From positions 1-64,000 of the forward strand of contig CAMCYI010000013.1 in NCBI GenBank assembly GCA_945883845.1: DNA of 64,000 bases. Direction: 5' to 3'. The notes beneath the pieces were generated by a model. The model made no database searches, was not told where the DNA came from, and worked only from the letters and a program-made list of their open reading frames with translations. Position 1 is the stretch's first letter. The number at the start of each line of letters is the position of its first letter. Of the stretch, positions 7,160-15,304 are shown piece by piece. Made by a program: the position numbers and the translations under genes. This DNA comes from Bacteriovorax stolpii (GTDB taxonomy: Bacteria > Bdellovibrionota > Bacteriovoracia > Bacteriovoracales > Bacteriovoracaceae).

Positions 7160-8892
7160 CGTTGTTCCTTTGTTTGCTCGAATTGTTTGTTCACAAGTTT
7201 ATGGTAGAGGCCATCATTGTTTTGATAGAGTTCATCGTGGGTTCCGGTTTCGACGATCGTCCCTTCGCTCATCACTAGGATCTTATCCGCGCGTTTCACG
7301 GTGGAAAGACGATGGGCAATAATAAGAGTCGTTCTTTTGCCAAGCTCGCGGTCAAGGGCCATCTGTACCAGGTGTTCGCTCTCTGAGTCGAGAGCACTCG
7401 TAGCTTCGTCGAGGATCAGCACCTGAGGGTTTTTAAGCAGGGCGCGGGCGATAGCAACCCTTTGTTTCTGACCGCCGGAGAGCTGAATTCCGCGCTCACC
7501 CACAAGAGTGTTATAACCTTGAGGAAAACTTTTGATGAAGTCGTGGGCAAAAGCGAGCTTAGCAGCGGCTTCGACGTCAGCATCTGTGGCAGATGGATTT
7601 CCGTAGCGGATGTTCTCGCGTAAAGATTCTGAAACGAGAATAGGTTCCTGAGCGACGAGACCAATGGAGTGACGAATTGTTTCCAGCGATAAATCTTTTG
7701 AATTTGTTCCACCAAAAGTGATGGAACCCGAGTTCACATCATAAAATCTCAGGAGTAACTGCACGAGAGTTGATTTTCCTGCACCAGAAGAACCAACGAC
7801 GGCCACTGTTTCCTGCGGACGAAGTTTAAAGCTCAGATCATTCAGGACAGCGAATTCTTTCCGTGTCGGATAAGAGAAAGAAACATTGTTAAACTCGATG
7901 TCGCCTTCGGGGAATTTATTCTTTCCAATTTTTAGATCCTCAACTGGTTTTTCCAGAAGTTCAAATATCCGTGTACTCGCTCCGAACGCCGACATGAAAT
8001 CTGTCCAGAGGCTTCCGAGCATACCGACAGAAAACGAAACAGTAATGACATACAAAAGAAAAGAAGTAAGTGTTCCGACAGTGAGCTCTCCGGTGATCAC
8101 GAGCTTCCCGCCATACCACACGATAAACACCACGGCCGCAAAGCCCACCATCGTTACCATGTTGGTGAAGCTCGCCACCACTTTGATCTTTTGTTTAGAA
8201 AGTTCGAACGATGCTTCCAGGCGCTCGTTGTATCTTTTCTCTTCAAGGCCTTCCTGCGCGAATGCTTTCACTGTCCGAACGTTGCCGATGCTTTCTTCGG
8301 CGACACCACTCGACGTTGCCAGAGCATCCTGAGTTTTTTTCGAGAACGCGCGCACCTTCTTACCAAAGCGTGCCGCGAGAAAACCCAAAGGTGGAATAAT
8401 CAAAAGGATAAAGGACGAGAGTTTCGCCGACGTCGCAAACATCATCGCAATCCCACCGAGTGCCTGCACAAAGCTTCGCACGAGCATGGAGATGTTTACA
8501 CTGAGTGCATTCTGAAGAAGGGCAGTATCAGAGCCCAGGCGTCCCAGGAGCTCGCCAGTTTTCTGCTGATCAAAGAAGGTGATGTCCTGACCGAGGATCT
8601 GCGAGAAGAGTTTATGTCTCAGGCGCTTTACTGTCTTCTCACCTGCGAGGGTGAAATAGTAATAGCGAAGGGCAGACGTGATCGATTGAATAATGAAAAT
8701 CGCCAGAGCAAACAAAGCGGCCTGATTCAGCTGACTCTGATCCTTGTTACTCATGGCCCGGTCAATGATGTCTTTAATGAAGTGAGGATAGGCGAGAAGA
8801 GCGGCACTTGAGATTGCGAGGAAGAAGAGCCCGAGACCCAGAAGAGGCCATTCTGCGCGCGAGAGTTTGAAGAATTTTTTCATGATGTTCAT
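7156..8892 (-). CDS. MsbA/LmrA-type ABC exporter (permease-ATPase fusion)
   Basis: The 578-residue half-transporter has an N-terminal six-helix membrane domain (about residues 15-310) followed by an ATPase domain with GSSGAGKST (around 366), LSGGQKQR (around 469), LILDEATSALD and the H-loop AHR. It should act as a homodimer that exports a lipid, peptide or drug. Start codons at 8892 and 8883 are both possible; neither has a good ribosome-binding site. The gene overlaps the downstream glutaredoxin-like gene by 4 bp and is divergent from an XRE regulator across two operator-like palindromes, so repression by that regulator is likely. Confidence 0.92.
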   Translation of the reverse strand: MNIMKKFFKLSRAEWPLLGLGLFFLAISSAALLAYPHFIKDIIDRAMSNKDQSQLNQAALFALAIFIIQSITSALRYYYFTLAGEKTVKRLRHKLFSQILGQDITFFDQQKTGELLGRLGSDTALLQNALSVNISMLVRSFVQALGGIAMMFATSAKLSSFILLIIPPLGFLAARFGKKVRAFSKKTQDALATSSGVAEESIGNVRTVKAFAQEGLEEKRYNERLEASFELSKQKIKVVASFTNMVTMVGFAAVVFIVWYGGKLVITGELTVGTLTSFLLYVITVSFSVGMLGSLWTDFMSAFGASTRIFELLEKPVEDLKIGKNKFPEGDIEFNNVSFSYPTRKEFAVLNDLSFKLRPQETVAVVGSSGAGKSTLVQLLLRFYDVNSGSITFGGTNSKDLSLETIRHSIGLVAQEPILVSESLRENIRYGNPSATDADVEAAAKLAFAHDFIKSFPQGYNTLVGERGIQLSGGQKQRVAIARALLKNPQVLILDEATSALDSESEHLVQMALDRELGKRTTLIIAHRLSTVKRADKILVMSEGTIVETGTHDELYQNNDGLYHKLVNKQFEQTKEQR

Positions 8893-8901
8893 GGGAGCGA
8901 G

Positions 8902-8940
8902 TGTAAAGTTTAGTTGACACCCTGTAAAGTTAAGTTTACA
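8902..8940. promoter_or_regulatory. Tandem operators between the exporter and XRE genes
   Basis: Two 18-bp sites, TGTAAA-N6-TTGACA at 8902-8919 and TGTAAA-N6-TTTACA at 8923-8940, repeat with a 21-bp period (two helical turns). The second is a perfect inverted repeat. TTGACA at 8914-8919 also fits a -35 element for the XRE gene. The 56-bp intergenic region holds little else. Confidence 0.65.
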
Positions 8941-8948
8941 CCCTAGTT

Positions 8949-9203
8949 ATGAAGCTCGTGAACAATCTGAAACTTCTGCGTGAGAATAATGGCGGCCTGT
9001 CGCAAGGTCAGCTGGCCGAGATGGTTGGATGTTCACGTCAGACGATTATCTCAATTGAGAAGGGTTGCAAGAATCCATCGGTTGAACTTGCACTGAAGAT
9101 TGCCCATACGCTTAACACCCCCCTCGATGGCCTGTTTGCTCTCGAGGAGGGTGCTGATAAAGATAGATTTTGTAAAAGGATCGCAGACTTTTTTGGGATT
9201 TAG
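8949..9203 (+). CDS. XRE-family HTH transcriptional regulator
   Basis: The 84-residue protein is a compact Cro/C1-type helix-turn-helix: LSQGQLAEMVGCSRQTIISI (17-36) followed by EKGCKNPSVELALKIAHTLN. This matches the YozG/YgzD-like small XRE group, often divergent from the gene they repress. It probably binds the TGTAAA-N6-TTTACA sites that end only eight bases before its own ATG and controls itself and the ABC exporter. No ribosome-binding site precedes the ATG. The TTGACA at 8914 would place transcription start at about the ATG, so a leaderless mRNA is plausible. Confidence 0.85.
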   Translation: MKLVNNLKLLRENNGGLSQGQLAEMVGCSRQTIISIEKGCKNPSVELALKIAHTLNTPLDGLFALEEGADKDRFCKRIADFFGI

Positions 9204-9252
9204 TTTCGCCAGCGGCAGTGATTTCGGTTCGGGTTACTTTCGCCAGCGAAAC

Positions 9253-9465
9253 CTAAAGTTTCGACGAGTAATAAAACAAATACCCATCAAGTCGTCTGTT
9301 ACTGAAATTCACATCCAGTGGTTTCCAGTTAAACTGATTCATGATTTCGAAGAACTCGTTGAGCTTTTCTTGTGAGCTGAACGTTGAAGAAAGAGGCTGG
9401 TAGAGAGCATTGCTGTCATTCCTGCCATAAGAACCATCGCTTCCATTGCTAGTCTCCATGTCCAT
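9253..9465 (-). CDS. Small hypothetical protein
   Basis: The frame is open further upstream, but the ATG at 9465 is preceded by a strong GGGAGG ribosome-binding site seven bases away, giving 70 residues. The N-terminal half is Ser/Asn/Gly-rich. The C-terminal half (FSSQEKLNEFFEIMNQFNWK) looks helical, followed by basic and aromatic residues. No signal peptide or known family is recognised. It lies between the XRE regulator and an acid phosphatase gene, transcribed towards the XRE gene. Confidence 0.55.
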   Translation of the reverse strand: MDMETSNGSDGSYGRNDSNALYQPLSSTFSSQEKLNEFFEIMNQFNWKPLDVNFSNRRLDGYLFYYSSKL

Positions 9466-9687
9466 TCGGGCCTCCCTGCCTACCGTTTTGAGGTACCATC
9501 CTGGCGTCCTCTCTTGGAAATAGATAAAGCAGGAATCGTGCCAATGCATTTTAGTCAGCTTTCCGCCACTTACGTCTTTTTCACTGTGGGACCAGGAGCA
9601 AACTGGCCGGGGTCATTCCGATCATTTCAGATGCATCTGCCTTATAGCTGTTATCGCTTTCAGGCCCAATTTTTCCGCAATTTAACC

Positions 9688-9716
9688 TTGTCGCTATCTC
9701 TTGCATTCCTTAATCT
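9688..9716 (+). promoter_or_regulatory. Candidate promoter of the acid phosphatase gene
   Basis: TTGTCG and TAATCT are separated by 17 bp and lie 35 bp upstream of the acid phosphatase start codon. The spacing fits a sigma-70 promoter; the call is by eye only. Confidence 0.35.
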
Positions 9717-9750
9717 TAATTAAAGACGATGCGAACATGGAGGTTTAGGA

Positions 9751-10371
9751 ATGTCTAAGGTGAAAGCATCAATTCTTCTTTCTATTTTATTTCTCTTTGG
9801 GATGACATCTCCCGTTCAATCCAATGTTCTTCTGATTTCAAAAGCCGAAATCCAAAAAGTCGTCGGTGATTTTCCCGCACATGGATCCGATGAAGAGTTG
9901 CTCGATGACATGATCCTTCTTGATTATCAGGACACGCGGACAGACGCTGAATGCAAATCAGCAGCTGCTCAAAGTAACGATACATCTCTTAAGAAACTCT
10001 ACGGCGATCTCCTGACAAAATACGAGGCGAGTGTATTGTCCGTGAAACTTCTCCGGGTCGCTGCTATCGCGGGTGCCAACACGGCCATCGCCAAGAAGAT
10101 GTACAGCCGCGACCGTCCTTACGACAGGAACGGAGAGATCAAACCCTGTATTGAGGAAGAATCTTCAAAATCTTACCCGAGTGGACACACGACGATCGCC
10201 CGTCTTTTCGCCCGTGTGCTGTCTTTGAGATTTCCGAAACGCGAAGCTGCCTTCATGAAACGCGCAAATGAAATCGCAGCGTACAGAGTGATCGGCGGAG
10301 TTCATCATCCGTCAGACGTTGAAGCTGGTAAGAGACTCGGCGATTATCTCGCGAAAAAATTCTACAAATAA
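9751..10371 (+). CDS. Class A (PAP2-type) acid phosphatase, secreted
   Basis: The 206-residue precursor has a signal peptide and the full three-part signature of the class A acid phosphatase/PAP2 family: KKMYSRDRP (K-x6-RP), SYPSGHT (PSGH) and RVIGGVHHPSD (R-x5-H-x3-D, with the nucleophilic His). It should hydrolyse phosphomonoesters in the periplasm. A paralogue with the same motifs and the same DFPAHG/NFPARG opening lies at 61797. The stop codon abuts that of a convergent small gene. TAGGA precedes the ATG. Confidence 0.88.
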   Translation: MSKVKASILLSILFLFGMTSPVQSNVLLISKAEIQKVVGDFPAHGSDEELLDDMILLDYQDTRTDAECKSAAAQSNDTSLKKLYGDLLTKYEASVLSVKLLRVAAIAGANTAIAKKMYSRDRPYDRNGEIKPCIEEESSKSYPSGHTTIARLFARVLSLRFPKREAAFMKRANEIAAYRVIGGVHHPSDVEAGKRLGDYLAKKFYK

Positions 10372-10542
10372 TCAGCGTCGCTGCTGTTTACGGATTTTTT
10401 CACTCTCGTTAATTTTTAATTTTCCAGATATTAGAGCTTCCTGTTCCGGATACACTTTCGCTGTGTCCGGACGCAGGGGTGTTGTATCAACGGCCCAGGC
10501 AAGAGCGGTACAGAGAGCAAGTAGTGATAAGAGGGCCTTCAT
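10372..10542 (-). CDS. Small secreted peptide (56 aa)
   Basis: The frame begins at ATG 10542, six bases after an AAGGAG ribosome-binding site, and encodes 56 residues. A signal peptide (MKALLSLLALCTALAWA) should be removed to leave a basic, charged peptide of about 39 residues ending in KQQRR. No family is recognised. Its TGA abuts the TAA of the acid phosphatase gene with no spacer. The strong initiation signals and the signal peptide make it a credible gene too short for usual annotation cut-offs. Confidence 0.7.
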   Translation of the reverse strand: MKALLSLLALCTALAWAVDTTPLRPDTAKVYPEQEALISGKLKINESEKIRKQQRR

Positions 10543-10676
10543 AGAAACTCCTTAGTTGTCTCGAGAATAAATCCTCGCCCTTCGTGATAGCAATCTGCAG
10601 AGAACCCCACCTGAGTTACTAAGGTATTTCTTGAGAGAGAATTCAGAATAAAGCATCTGTTGAGAGGTGGTGAGAA

Positions 10677-10783
10677 TGCTATGATGGTTATGTTCAGCAA
10701 AGTTCAACAAAGGAGAAATCCGGAGTTGGTATAACGAACTGGACACCAAAAAAGAGCCGGCCACGTGTTGGCTCTTTTTTTTT
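10677..10783 (+). ncRNA. Possible small RNA or attenuated leader upstream of the BON gene
   Basis: An extended -10 element (TG-C-TATGAT at 10677-10685) is followed about 60 bp later by an intrinsic terminator. A transcript of roughly 90 nt, starting near 10692 and ending at 10783, would stop 14 bp before the BON gene start codon. It may be an sRNA or a leader controlling read-through. Confidence 0.3.
10748..10783 (+). terminator. Intrinsic terminator immediately before the BON gene
   Basis: AAAAAAGAGCC pairs with GGCTCTTTTTT across an 11-base loop and is followed by more T, nine in total. Its position inside a leader, just before the ribosome-binding site at 10786, suggests attenuation or the end of an sRNA. 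Confidence 0.75.
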
Positions 10784-10797
10784 CCAAGGAGACTGTT

Positions 10798-11148
10798 ATG
10801 TGGTTTTTAAGGGAAGATTCGAGCAGAGACAACTTCGGGCCCGAGTACGGAACAGACTTCGCAAGATTTGCAGATCCCTCGGATGAAAAAAAGGATCTCG
10901 CTCTCCAGAAACTCATTCAACAGAATCTCGCCCTTCAATTTCAGGACCACTTAGTCTTTGTGGACATTCATGCTCACAATGGCTTTGCCATCATTAAGGG
11001 CACAGTTACCGATGAGGAGACTCGTCAGGAAGTCCTGCAAATCGTGCGCTCAACAGTTGGTGTGGTGGATATCATTAATGATCTCCATCTCGATACCTCA
11101 CAAGGAGTGGAAACATGGAAACCTATCTCAGACGTCAAAGAGTTTTAA
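10798..11148 (+). CDS. BON-domain protein
   Basis: The ATG at 10798 is chosen because AAGGAG lies seven bases upstream; an upstream in-frame start would lie inside the terminator stem. The 116-residue protein has no signal peptide. From about residue 40 it carries one BON domain: a helix LALQKLIQQNLALQF, a strand VFVDIHAHNGFAIIKGTVTD and a helix ETRQEVLQIVRSTVGVVDIIN. BON domains bind membranes or phospholipids and occur in osmotically induced proteins such as OsmY. The next gene starts inside it, so the two form an operon. Confidence 0.8.
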   Translation: MWFLREDSSRDNFGPEYGTDFARFADPSDEKKDLALQKLIQQNLALQFQDHLVFVDIHAHNGFAIIKGTVTDEETRQEVLQIVRSTVGVVDIINDLHLDTSQGVETWKPISDVKEF

Positions 11149-11324
11149 CAGCATTGGGGAGTGTCCTGGCCTGTGCCGGGACCTATCTGCTCATGAAGTC
11201 GGTGTTGAGAATTGAGAGACCTGATAAGAAACCTTCAGACGTTGAAAAACAGGCGAACGAATATTTTCCGGTTCAGTCACCATCTGAAATTGTGGCCGGA
11301 CATCCGATCGTTGGTTCTGTTTAG
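11115..11324 (+). CDS. Small membrane-anchored protein
   Basis: The 69-residue product starts at ATG 11115 after an AAGGAG seven bases upstream, inside the end of the BON gene (34-bp overlap). A single hydrophobic segment (VLTALGSVLACAGTYLLM, residues 10-27) follows a basic N-terminus. The rest is hydrophilic. It is probably an inner-membrane partner of the BON protein. No family is recognised. Its TAG interlocks with the TAA of the convergent ankyrin-permease gene. Confidence 0.65.
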   Translation: METYLRRQRVLTALGSVLACAGTYLLMKSVLRIERPDKKPSDVEKQANEYFPVQSPSEIVAGHPIVGSV

Positions 11325-12814
11325 TTTTTACCGGCCGGAGCTCTGGTTTTTCTTTCGAGGTAGAAAGCGACTCCGCTGTTACTTTTCTTACGGGAGTAAT
11401 CAAAGGCGAACTTGCCGGCCTTATCTTTCACGAGGGGATCAATTCCGGCCTCTGTGAGGGCCACAGTGGCCTGAAAACAGTCTTTACGGGCGGCCACGTG
11501 CAAAGCAGTTCCTCCGTCTTTTGAGACATGGTTAAGATTCACACCTTTTTTGATGAAATACTCGACGATGACGGGTTTACAGATATAAGAGGCGAGCTGA
11601 AGTGCTGAAATCTTTTCCTCACCCTGAAGCTCATGGACATTAAATCCCTGCGCCAGAACATCTTCAATAATTTTTAAACTCTGGCCATCAACGGCGAGGT
11701 GAAGGAGATTCATGCCGGCATGATATTTGTCGTTATCTTTATTCGTCACACCGTCTAATTTAGCACCTTTCGAGAGTAAAAAACGATACGCTTGAAAATC
11801 AGCATTATGAACGGCGGCCATGATGGGTGTGTAACCAAATCTGTTGGCCTTGTTGAGGTCGGCACCATCAGCGACAAGCTTTTCAATCCAAACATGGTCG
11901 CGTTTATGAATTGCTTTCAGGAGCTCAGATCCTGAAAGCATTGTCGGAGTATTGTCTACCCATGAGAACAAAAGGATGAGTGGGACATAAATTCCGATCG
12001 CCCAAAGTCCATCTCTCTTATAGTTTCTTTCAAGAGATCGATATGAGACTTTTTCATTCATCCAGATTTTTAGAAGTACTCTGAACTGGTAATACGCATA
12101 CAACAAACAAAGCGGTACAAGGAGCCATATTGAAAAGAATGGTTTAAGGTTTTGGAAAATACCAACGACTATCGCGGCAAAGGCCTTCCTGTCTTCAAGT
12201 GAAAACTTTTTGACGAAATCAAACACCATCACCTGAATATCATCGATGGAACGGAAGAACAGAACCAGATAGGCAATCACGGCGAGGATGACAACGAAAG
12301 ACCTGAAGGTGGCGTACATCTGGTTTTTCTTATCTTTTTTTACAAACTGCATGCGCGGATTCGAAATCATATGACGTAAAGACCAGATACTGGAAATCAC
12401 AAGGCAGAGCAAAAGGCAGATGGCCGTGATGATAAGTTCGCTGATCGTAAAAGGCTCAAGCAGAAAGACATCGACCAGGATGATCTTTTGAAACGAAAAG
12501 AAAAACACTACTGCCGGAAGCAGGTTGAAAGTGCTCGAACATATGAGTAACTCAAGAAGCTGTTTCTTAGTCAGGGGCAGGGACTGAAGGTATTTCCACG
12601 AAAATTGATCCTGATCTGATACAGCTGCCGGGAGAACAGCATTATGTTTCAACGAGAGAAGACATTTAGCGAAAAGAAAAATCAGAACCGCACCCTGAAG
12701 AAACTCAGAGAAATTAAAGAAATGAAAAAGCAGCCCGGAGCTGATACAAAGTCCATTCAATAGCCAGAAATCACTCTTGCCCCATTCATAGATAATCTTA
12801 AAATGCTTAATCAT
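11321..12814 (-). CDS. ABC-2-like permease fused to C-terminal ankyrin repeats
   Basis: The 497-residue protein has about six to eight hydrophobic segments in residues 10-290 (for example ILAVIAYLVLFF and GIYVPLILLFSWV) and, from about 295 to 480, five or six ankyrin repeats (LLKAIHKRDHVWIEKLVADG, GYTPIMAAVHNADFQAYRFL, GGTALHVAARKDCFQATVAL). Its start overlaps the end of an ABC ATPase gene by 4 bp, so the membrane part is most likely the transporter's permease. Ankyrin repeats mediate protein-protein contacts and are unusual on bacterial ABC permeases. The last helix near LFSWV places the repeats on one side of the membrane; which side is not certain. Confidence 0.75.
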   Translation of the reverse strand: MIKHFKIIYEWGKSDFWLLNGLCISSGLLFHFFNFSEFLQGAVLIFLFAKCLLSLKHNAVLPAAVSDQDQFSWKYLQSLPLTKKQLLELLICSSTFNLLPAVVFFFSFQKIILVDVFLLEPFTISELIITAICLLLCLVISSIWSLRHMISNPRMQFVKKDKKNQMYATFRSFVVILAVIAYLVLFFRSIDDIQVMVFDFVKKFSLEDRKAFAAIVVGIFQNLKPFFSIWLLVPLCLLYAYYQFRVLLKIWMNEKVSYRSLERNYKRDGLWAIGIYVPLILLFSWVDNTPTMLSGSELLKAIHKRDHVWIEKLVADGADLNKANRFGYTPIMAAVHNADFQAYRFLLSKGAKLDGVTNKDNDKYHAGMNLLHLAVDGQSLKIIEDVLAQGFNVHELQGEEKISALQLASYICKPVIVEYFIKKGVNLNHVSKDGGTALHVAARKDCFQATVALTEAGIDPLVKDKAGKFAFDYSRKKSNSGVAFYLERKTRAPAGKN

Positions 12815-13494
12815 GCGGCCTTCTTCAGGTTAAAGAGTGCAGAAATTTCCTGCGGCCTATGGATCGATGACTTTTTATCAGCGATAAAGAGGATGCGATC
12901 ACATCTCTCAACAAGGTCTTCTGCGATATTGGTAGCGAGAATAACAGCAACACCCTCTTCGCGAACGCGCTCAATTTCAATGAAGAAAATAGAGCGAGTC
13001 TCAGGATCCATCACAGCAGTGATCTCATCAATCAGGATAAGTTTTGGTTTAGAAGAAAGTCCGGCCACAACCTGAACTTTTTTCTGCTGGCCAGTGGAGA
13101 GTGAGCCAATCTTCATATTTAGCTTAAGATTAAAAACCTGCATCAAATGCAATTGTTCATTAAGATCGTAATCAGAAAAAAAAGAAGCATGAAACTTCAG
13201 GAAATCCCCGATAGTCAGATTCCCTTTCAAACTCACTTCCTGAGAAAGAAAAACAATTTTATTCCGGTTCTGTCTTTCGATGTCGTGAGGATTTTCTCCG
13301 AACACTTCGAGCACTCCGGATGTCTTATTCCGATAGCCCATTAGAAGATCCATCAGCGTTGTTTTTCCTGCTCCGTTATGGCCGAGAATGCCGAGAAATT
13401 CTCCACTCTGAAGTTCGAAGCTCACGTCTTCAAGCAGCGTGACTGAATAAGGAATGGAATAATTCAGATGTTGAATTTTAAGGATATTTGTCAT
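12811..13494 (-). CDS. ABC transporter ATP-binding subunit
   Basis: The 227-residue protein has all ABC ATPase motifs: GHNGAGKTT (about residues 38-46), a Q-loop (FLSQE), LSTGQQKK signature (about 126-133), Walker B LILIDEI and a D-loop AVMDPET. The H-loop is replaced: the switch region reads ILATNI, without the usual His. ATG at 13494 is favoured over the in-frame TTG at 13500; neither has a strong ribosome-binding site. It overlaps the ankyrin-permease gene by 4 bp, so the two should form an ABC-2-type complex of unknown substrate. Confidence 0.88.
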   Translation of the reverse strand: MTNILKIQHLNYSIPYSVTLLEDVSFELQSGEFLGILGHNGAGKTTLMDLLMGYRNKTSGVLEVFGENPHDIERQNRNKIVFLSQEVSLKGNLTIGDFLKFHASFFSDYDLNEQLHLMQVFNLKLNMKIGSLSTGQQKKVQVVAGLSSKPKLILIDEITAVMDPETRSIFFIEIERVREEGVAVILATNIAEDLVERCDRILFIADKKSSIHRPQEISALFNLKKAA

Positions 13495-13692
13495 GACCAA
13501 TTATCGGTGTAAGCATGCCGTAGCTATAGAAAAAGACGACATTACAGTCGCTTAAGCCTGGTTCAAACGCCTGTAATCGCCACAAATTAGACTCAAACCC
13601 TCCGGCACGTTTTAGATTTTCTTATGATTTCAGTGAAAATATCGGGGCCTACAATGTTGTGAAGACGAATCATCTTTTTCATGGAGGAATTT

Positions 13693-14019
13693 ATGGTATC
13701 TCGAACAAGAACAAAATCAAGATCAACGGCCAGACGACAAGGGGCCCGCAATACCCGTAACGGCAGAAATGCCATGGGCATTCAGCGTGCCATCAACAAA
13801 GACTATGTCAATCTGGCCGATGATTACGGAAAACTTTTTGTGGAGCTCTGGCGTAAGCCATCTGTTCCGTACATCCTTGGTGGGATTGCTCTCATCGGAT
13901 GTATCCCACTTGTAAGAATGCTGATGGATGAATATCCGGAAGTTTCAGATTTCATTCGTGAGAACGTGACGGACAGAGTTCCGTTTCTTCACGGCGAAAC
14001 TTTTATGAGTACTCATTAG
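13693..14019 (+). CDS. Small membrane protein with basic N-terminus
   Basis: The ATG at 13693 follows GGAGG by five bases and is preferred over the one at 13681. The product has 108 residues. The first 35 are strongly basic (many Arg, Lys, Ser, Thr), with a single hydrophobic segment at about 68-84 (VPYILGGIALIGCIPLV) and an acidic C-terminus. The basic part could bind nucleic acid or phospholipid head groups at the cytoplasmic face. No family is recognised. A bidirectional terminator follows. Confidence 0.65.
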   Translation: MVSRTRTKSRSTARRQGARNTRNGRNAMGIQRAINKDYVNLADDYGKLFVELWRKPSVPYILGGIALIGCIPLVRMLMDEYPEVSDFIRENVTDRVPFLHGETFMSTH

Positions 14020-14029
14020 GATTGAAATT

Positions 14030-14070
14030 AAAAAAGCGACGTTCGGATTTTTACCGGACGTCGCTTTTTT
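14030..14070. terminator. Bidirectional intrinsic terminator
   Basis: AAAAAAGCGACGTTCGG pairs with CCGGACGTCGCTTTTTT around an A/T loop. It separates the convergent genes ending at 14019 and 14082 and serves both strands. Confidence 0.9.
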
Positions 14071-14081
14071 GTTAAGACTGA

Positions 14082-15149
14082 CTAGTTAAAAGAAGGCTTA
14101 TAGATCTGGTTAAGAGCTTCGAAGTCCTGAGTGAACTTGATCTCTTTTGTTGGCATCCAGAAAAGATCCGGGTGATTTGTTCTGGAATCCCCGAGCCATT
14201 TACCACCGATGATTCTGCCTGCGTAGTCGAGTTCAAGAACGTAATCCATTTCCATCGTCGTTGCAGCAAAATCGATTGTTCCCACAGTCGGATGCCATGT
14301 GAATACTTTTCCGCCGCCTTCATCAGGATCGTCCTCAGAGTACATCATTTTCGCGTGAACGATGTAGGCACTTGCTGCGCCTTCTGATCTTGTTTCACCA
14401 CGGATTTCAAATTCAAAACCGTAGACCGGCTGATTCCATGTTTCTTTCGTCGGATCAACATCGGCCGCGAATGACTGTTTTAAAAGACCGATCTGGTTAG
14501 CGAGGATGACATGGAAAGCACCAGGGTTGATGTCTTTACAGTTACCGAGACCCAGTTTCATGCCGAACGGAGCTGCACAGTAGCCTCCGACAAAGACAGA
14601 ACCGAGTCCACCTTTAGGAAAGTTGATTGATACATCATATGACATGAGAGCTTTTACATCTGAAGAACCGAAAGGAATGATGATCCCATCCGGGTTTCTG
14701 AATTCAACCGGAGCTGGTTCGGTGAATTGAATGGCAGAAGCTGTCCATCCGTCACAAACACCTTCGTAACTTTTTGCTGACTTCTTGGCGTTGGCCGCCA
14801 CTCGCGAACTCAATGGATAATTATAGTAACCACGGGCAAGGTCGAATTTTTCTGCAGGTGAAAGAGCTGCGAGATCTTTCACACTCATGCTCATCACCTG
14901 AGAACGTGATGGAGAAACAATTTTAAATCCCGTTGGGAGTGGAGTGTTCCAGCGATAGTTGATGCTTCCTTTATTGCGTGGCCAGAAGCTTGAAGACCAT
15001 GGAGTCTTTTTCTGCGGAAGAGAAGCTTTCAAGGGAAGGTTATTCAGTCTGTATTCATAAGACTGCTGTAAGTTTCTTGGGTCATTGTTTTTATCCCAGG
15101 TCTCGGCAAAAACCAGAGATGACATCATCATAAGAAATACAAATTTCAT
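14082..15149 (-). CDS. Secreted transglutaminase-elicitor family protein
   Basis: The ATG at 15149 is chosen because AGGGGG lies upstream and a signal peptide follows (MKFVFLMMMSSLVFA), giving 355 residues. The sequence follows the TGase_elicitor family, known from Phytophthora GP42: SFWPRNKGSINYRW near 55-68, LSPAEKFDLARG at 96-107, GVCDGWTASAI (catalytic Cys132) and GSSDVKALMSYDV. A His in GAFHVIL (about 213) and an Asp in LELDYAG complete a plausible Cys-His-Asp triad. The enzyme should cross-link or deamidate proteins outside the cell. Terminators flank it on both sides. Confidence 0.75.
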   Translation of the reverse strand: MKFVFLMMMSSLVFAETWDKNNDPRNLQQSYEYRLNNLPLKASLPQKKTPWSSSFWPRNKGSINYRWNTPLPTGFKIVSPSRSQVMSMSVKDLAALSPAEKFDLARGYYNYPLSSRVAANAKKSAKSYEGVCDGWTASAIQFTEPAPVEFRNPDGIIIPFGSSDVKALMSYDVSINFPKGGLGSVFVGGYCAAPFGMKLGLGNCKDINPGAFHVILANQIGLLKQSFAADVDPTKETWNQPVYGFEFEIRGETRSEGAASAYIVHAKMMYSEDDPDEGGGKVFTWHPTVGTIDFAATTMEMDYVLELDYAGRIIGGKWLGDSRTNHPDLFWMPTKEIKFTQDFEALNQIYKPSFN

Positions 15150-15304
15150 GGAACCCCCTAAAACATTAAATGTCCTGTGAACTGCCTGTATCAACGGGGG
15201 ATACGTGATGACGAGCGATGTGCACCGCGTGCAAAGAATCTACAGGGTTTGTTCTTGAGGTAACCGCTAGGAGTGTAATTTCACGGCAGACGCTTCATGA
15301 GGGA

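Noticed and set aside
8191..8811. 206-codon plus-strand frame
   Set aside because: It lies wholly antisense to the ABC exporter membrane domain and shows no family features.
9204..9260. Repeated TTTCGCCAGCG motif
   Set aside because: Only two imperfect copies exist and no terminator or operator arrangement is clear.
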